A stretch of 8,746 nt of DNA from the NCBI GenBank assembly GCA_027023325.1, contig JALVVQ010000235.1, positions 1-8,746 of the forward strand. The letters are read 5' to 3'. Shown here piece after piece: positions 6,572 through 8,746 of the stretch (within the stretch, counting starts at the first letter, position 1; each line of letters begins with the position of its first letter). The DNA comes from Campylobacteraceae bacterium (GTDB lineage Bacteria > Campylobacterota > Campylobacteria > Campylobacterales > Sulfurovaceae). The position numbers and the translations under genes were made by a program. The notes beneath the pieces are model-generated. The model worked only from the letters and a program-made list of their open reading frames with translations, was not told the DNA's origin and made no database searches.

Positions 6572-6877
6572 TTACGCTATCTTGGTAATTCTTACTCTAG
6601 TGAAATCTCTTCTGAAACCTCTTTTGAGCTTGGAATCTTTTCTTCTTCTTTTCTTGTAGATGATCACTTTTTTGTCTCTACCTTCATTGATCACCTCGCC
6701 TTTGACGACTGCACCCTCTACAAACGGAGTACCTACTGTCAATTCACCATTGTCTACCGCAAGAACTTCTTTGAATTCTACGGCAGCTTTTGGCTCTAGT
6801 CCCATATTGTCAAAACAGATGATATCACCCTCTTGGACTTTAAACTGTTGACCACTTGCTTTTATGATTGCGTACAT
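6572..6877 (-). CDS. rplU: 50S ribosomal protein L21 (bL21)
   Basis: 101 residues, full length. [18 protein letters not shown] at the N-terminus, [16 protein letters not shown] in the middle, and the basic [20 protein letters not shown] segment are diagnostic of bL21, which binds 23S rRNA in the large subunit. ATG 6877 is preceded by AAAGGGT at a suitable spacing. It is the first gene of the rplU-rpmA operon; a TATAAT promoter lies about 45 bases upstream. Confidence 0.98.
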   Translation of the reverse strand: MYAIIKASGQQFKVQEGDIICFDNMGLEPKAAVEFKEVLAVDNGELTVGTPFVEGAVVKGEVINEGRDKKVIIYKKRRRKDSKLKRGFRRDFTRVRITKIA

Positions 6878-6919
6878 TGCAAACCCTTTGTGTGTATTAA
6901 TCTCTCTAAAAAGTTTGGG

Positions 6920-6925
6920 ATTATA
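6920..6925 (-). promoter_or_regulatory. Promoter -10 box of rplU-rpmA
   Basis: The minus strand has a consensus TATAAT (6925-6920) in the 103-base gap between ridA and rplU. Initiation near 6913 would give a leader of about 36 bases. At 17 bases upstream there is only an A-rich stretch and no TTGACA-like box, in line with Campylobacterota sigma-70 promoters. No leader structure known for L21 autoregulation was recognised. Confidence 0.7.
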
Positions 6926-6980
6926 TCCAAAGTTCTATTAAGATTTTTTGAAATGGAGAAAAATAATCTTAAGATAGCGC

Positions 6981-7367
6981 TTAGTAATTATATTGGAAGA
7001 TCTTTGCAATACATTCAATCTCTACTTTTGCACCTCTCGGCAATGCCTTGACTGCCACAGTGCTTCTGGCTGGTTTATGCTCTCCGAAGTACTCTGCATA
7101 AACAGTATTGACTGCTAAAAAATCATCCATATCTACCAAAAAAATCGTTGTCTTAATCACATCATTGTGCGTAGCCCCTGCTGCAGCCAGTATCTCTCCG
7201 AGGTTTTTGAGCACCTGGCGGGTCTGGTCATGCACCTCTTCACTCACCATCTCTCCCTCGGTATTGAGTGCTATCTGTCCTGCCGTATAGAGCATATCTC
7301 CTACCTGCATCGCCTGTGAATAGGGGCCTATCGCTGCTGGTGCCGCCGTGGTTGAAACTGCTTTCAT
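6981..7367 (-). CDS. ridA: RidA family 2-iminobutanoate/2-iminopropanoate deaminase
   Basis: 128 residues, the usual RidA (YjgF/YER057c/UK114) length. Family enzymes hydrolyse reactive enamine/imine intermediates such as 2-aminoacrylate made by PLP enzymes, in the cytoplasm as trimers. Visible signatures: AAIGPYSQA at 11-19 with Tyr16, LYTAGQIAL near 26-34, and PARSTVAVKALPRGAKVEIECIA near 99-121. The last includes Arg101, equivalent to the substrate-carboxylate-binding Arg105 of E. coli RidA, and the conserved Glu near 118. Nothing essential looks missing. The SD AAGGAG (7380-7375) overlaps the stop codon of the lipoprotein gene 11 bases upstream, so the two genes are probably co-transcribed and may be translationally linked. 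No amino-acid biosynthesis gene adjoins it, so the context adds no specific substrate. Confidence 0.95.
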   Translation of the reverse strand: MKAVSTTAAPAAIGPYSQAMQVGDMLYTAGQIALNTEGEMVSEEVHDQTRQVLKNLGEILAAAGATHNDVIKTTIFLVDMDDFLAVNTVYAEYFGEHKPARSTVAVKALPRGAKVEIECIAKIFQYNY

Positions 7368-7378
7368 CTTCTTACTCC

Positions 7379-7708
7379 TTAATTATTTTCGTAAAATATA
7401 TAGCTGGTTGAATAATCAGAGAACTCAAAGTAGGTTTTATTTTCACCTGCATCCTGCCTCATATTGAAATTCTTATCATCGTAGCCATAACCATATCTAT
7501 AAGGTCTCGCTTGGGCATCATTGGTGCCATAGGCAGTCGAAAGCTTATCTATTTTGATAAATCGCTTGACAAGTTTGTCTCCTGCATAGACATCAAGGAC
7601 ACCATTGGTACCTGTCCAGTTTTGGATGGAACGACTCAGACTGTTCTGTGTCTCCTGAGTACACCCCACAAGCAGCAGTACCGCAACTGCCAAAATACTC
7701 TTTTTCAT
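7379..7708 (-). CDS. Small putative lipoprotein, function unknown
   Basis: 109 residues. MKKSILAVAVLLLVGC is a lipoprotein signal: two lysines, a hydrophobic core and the lipobox L13-V14-G15-Cys16. Mature, it would be about 94 residues, lipid-anchored in the periplasm or outer membrane. The mature part reads VLDVYAGDKLVKRFIKIDKLSTAYG, then a Tyr/Gly-rich strand RPYRYGYGYDD, and ends YFEFSDYSTSYIFYEN. It is probably a small beta-rich domain that I do not recognise. The start has SD AAGGAG. It has its own promoter-like sequence upstream and is followed 11 bases later by ridA. Confidence 0.85.
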   Translation of the reverse strand: MKKSILAVAVLLLVGCTQETQNSLSRSIQNWTGTNGVLDVYAGDKLVKRFIKIDKLSTAYGTNDAQARPYRYGYGYDDKNFNMRQDAGENKTYFEFSDYSTSYIFYENN

Positions 7709-7725
7709 GTTTACTCCTTGGTAGC

Positions 7726-7734
7726 ATTATAGCA
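7726..7734 (-). promoter_or_regulatory. Extended -10 promoter for the lipoprotein-ridA unit
   Basis: The minus strand reads TGCTATAAT, a consensus extended -10, in the 33-base gap after the ThiF-like gene. Initiation 6-7 bases on would fall at about 7719, giving a leader of only about 11 bases with the SD AAGGAG (7719-7714) at its very 5' end. The motif is strong; the very short leader leaves some doubt. Confidence 0.55.
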
Positions 7735-7741
7735 AAAATTA

Positions 7742-8413
7742 TTAAATAGGCATCCCAAATTTCTGAGTTACCAATGCCCCTAAATCATCAAAATGAAGAT
7801 AGTAGAGCTTGTCTTTGTCCACAGCAAGACCCGCCAGGTAACGCAAGGCAAAATTGGCCTGCAGGGAGCCGATGTGCATCACGATCGGTGCTGCGATGCC
7901 CGCAGGTTTGTGGTCAGAGATATTCATCGCAGAGAAGTCTGAAGCTTCAAAAAAACAGACCTGCCCATGAAACGCCTCCACGCTGGCATAGATCCATGGG
8001 GTTGCTACCTCTTTGGCATAGTGGTCCATCTCTGCACGCACGGGCAGGTTATCCGTGGCATCGAGAATCAGATCATAGCGGTTGTCAAGCGCTCGAAATG
8101 CTGCAAAGTCCATTTCGAATGCCGTAGTTTCGACAAAAGGATTTTTCTTTTGGATCAGTGCCGCCACAACCTTGGCCTTACTCTTTCCTTCATCTTCCAG
8201 GGTAAAAGCGATCTGTCTATGGATATTGTGCAGTGAGACTGTATCAAAATCTACGATATCCACCCTGCCGATCCCGGAAGTCCCCAGTGCCATCGCCAGG
8301 GTGCTACCCAGTCCACCTGCACCAATAATAGCAATTCTTTTATGCTGAAGTGATTTCTGCATTGCTTCACCCCAAAGCTGTATCTGTCTGTTAAAGTAGT
8401 TTTCCTGTGTCAT
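7742..8413 (-). CDS. ThiF/HesA/MoeB-family adenylating (E1-like) protein
   Basis: 223 residues, a compact E1-like domain without a rhodanese extension. Family members adenylate the C-terminal Gly of a ubiquitin-like sulfur carrier, as in thiamine or molybdopterin synthesis, or a related substrate. Motifs: NRQIQLWG at 8-15 (Arg from the partner subunit in the dimer), nucleotide-binding GAGGLGS at 31-37, VDFDTV with Asp55/Asp57, NIHRQ at 63-67 (Arg66), DATDN at 118-122 (Mg-binding Asp), EAFHGQV at 146-152 and IGSLQAN at 181-187. There is only one cysteine (Cys153), so the two CxxC zinc sites of MoeB/ThiF are absent and no transfer Cys is evident. It overlaps the upstream hydrolase gene by ATGA, indicating translational coupling. 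No sulfur-carrier, thiamine or moco gene is nearby, so the partner is unknown. Confidence 0.88.
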   Translation of the reverse strand: MTQENYFNRQIQLWGEAMQKSLQHKRIAIIGAGGLGSTLAMALGTSGIGRVDIVDFDTVSLHNIHRQIAFTLEDEGKSKAKVVAALIQKKNPFVETTAFEMDFAAFRALDNRYDLILDATDNLPVRAEMDHYAKEVATPWIYASVEAFHGQVCFFEASDFSAMNISDHKPAGIAAPIVMHIGSLQANFALRYLAGLAVDKDKLYYLHFDDLGALVTQKFGMPI

Positions 8414-8746
8414 TTTTTCTCCCTGCGACTAATCTCATGAAGAAATTTCCATGATTTTCTGTGTGTTTTGACCGCCTTCTTCGAGATAGGCTCTATCAAC
8501 ATAGACTCCTTATCCTCCAGCATCATCTCGATCTCCCCTTCAGGATTGACCAGCATACTGTCACCATAAAATCTCCAGGCAATCTCACCATCAGCAAACT
8601 CCCCCAGACGATTGGCACGCAACACATAACACCCATAGAGAAACGCCCTGCTCCGGATCAACTCTTTCCAGCGCTTGTGTGAACCAAAGGTTGAGGCTGT
8701 AGGCAACAGTACGATATCTACTTTTTTTCGCCGTACCATATCCCAG
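8410..8746 (-). CDS. Carbon-nitrogen hydrolase (nitrilase superfamily), C-terminal part
   Basis: The frame is open to the right edge; 111 residues are visible, so the true start is outside. DIVLLPTASTFGSHKRWKEL, IRSRAFLYGCYVLRANRLGE and GDSMLVNPEGEI are the C-terminal signatures of nitrilase/omega-amidase-type hydrolases (fold alpha-beta-beta-alpha, Glu-Lys-Cys catalytic triad), which cleave amides or nitriles. By family spacing the catalytic Cys should be about 8 residues upstream of the first visible codon, so none of the triad can be checked. The tail SKKAVKTHRKSWKFLHEISRREKK is strongly basic. Its stop overlaps the start of the ThiF-like gene (ATGA), so the two are coupled and may share a pathway. 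Substrate unknown. Confidence 0.88.
   Translation of the reverse strand, partial: WDMVRRKKVDIVLLPTASTFGSHKRWKELIRSRAFLYGCYVLRANRLGEFADGEIAWRFYGDSMLVNPEGEIEMMLEDKESMLIEPISKKAVKTHRKSWKFLHEISRREKK

Noticed and set aside
6966..6975. Palindrome ATCTTAAGAT after ridA, with TATTTTT following on the minus strand
   Set aside because: It is a loop-less 10-base palindrome; a stable hairpin would need at least three unpaired bases, leaving too few pairs to call a terminator.
8410..8739. A separate 109-residue gene starting at ATG 8739
   Set aside because: The frame stays open upstream to the window edge, and the protein matches only the C-terminal third of a nitrilase-type enzyme, so this Met is internal.

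Overview
The window looks like a stretch of a Campylobacterota chromosome, of the Sulfurovum/Sulfurimonas type. This is judged from the style of the ribosomal, RidA and ThiF-like proteins, the AT-rich promoters with a clear -10 but no recognisable -35, and the tight gene packing. No taxonomic marker gene is present, so the assignment is inference. All genes supported here lie on the minus strand, so transcription runs from the right end of the window to the left.

Right third (about 8746 to 6285), housekeeping: the C-terminal part of a nitrilase-superfamily hydrolase overlaps by ATGA a ThiF/HesA-type adenylating enzyme. Then come a small lipoprotein with its own extended -10 promoter, ridA (2-iminobutanoate/2-iminopropanoate deaminase), and rplU-rpmA (ribosomal proteins L21 and L27) behind a TATAAT promoter. 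A hairpin after rpmA probably ends that transcript.

Middle (6209 to 2385), accessory: a compact three-gene operon encodes (i) a polytopic membrane protein of the NqrB/RnfD/UnbU fold, (ii) a membrane-anchored periplasmic protein that reads as a full-length copper amine oxidase homologue but appears to have lost all three copper-binding histidines and the catalytic base, and (iii) a membrane-anchored protein with beta-propeller-like repeats. Genes (ii) and (iii) are joined by a TAATG stop/start overlap. Gene (ii) carries an in-frame palindromic repeat element. I know of no described system with this composition; it is the best candidate here for something new.

Left quarter (2384 to 1), surface protein under RNA control: an extended -10 promoter is followed by a GEMM-I (cyclic-di-GMP-I-like) riboswitch aptamer. 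Next comes a hairpin in which the Shine-Dalgarno GAGGAG is paired with a perfect complement that overlaps the last aptamer helix. The gene it controls encodes a secreted protein of more than 749 residues, with SdrD B-like (Cna_B-type) domains around a beta-propeller-like core, and runs off the left edge. The aptamer core differs from the standard GEMM consensus at positions near the ligand, so its ligand is uncertain.

The accessory block sits directly after rplU-rpmA, where obgE is found in many bacteria, which suggests insertion at a conserved locus. No stretch over 300 bases lacks a gene; the longest gap is the 136-base riboswitch leader at 2249-2384. I saw no tRNA, rRNA, CRISPR array, transposase or integrase.
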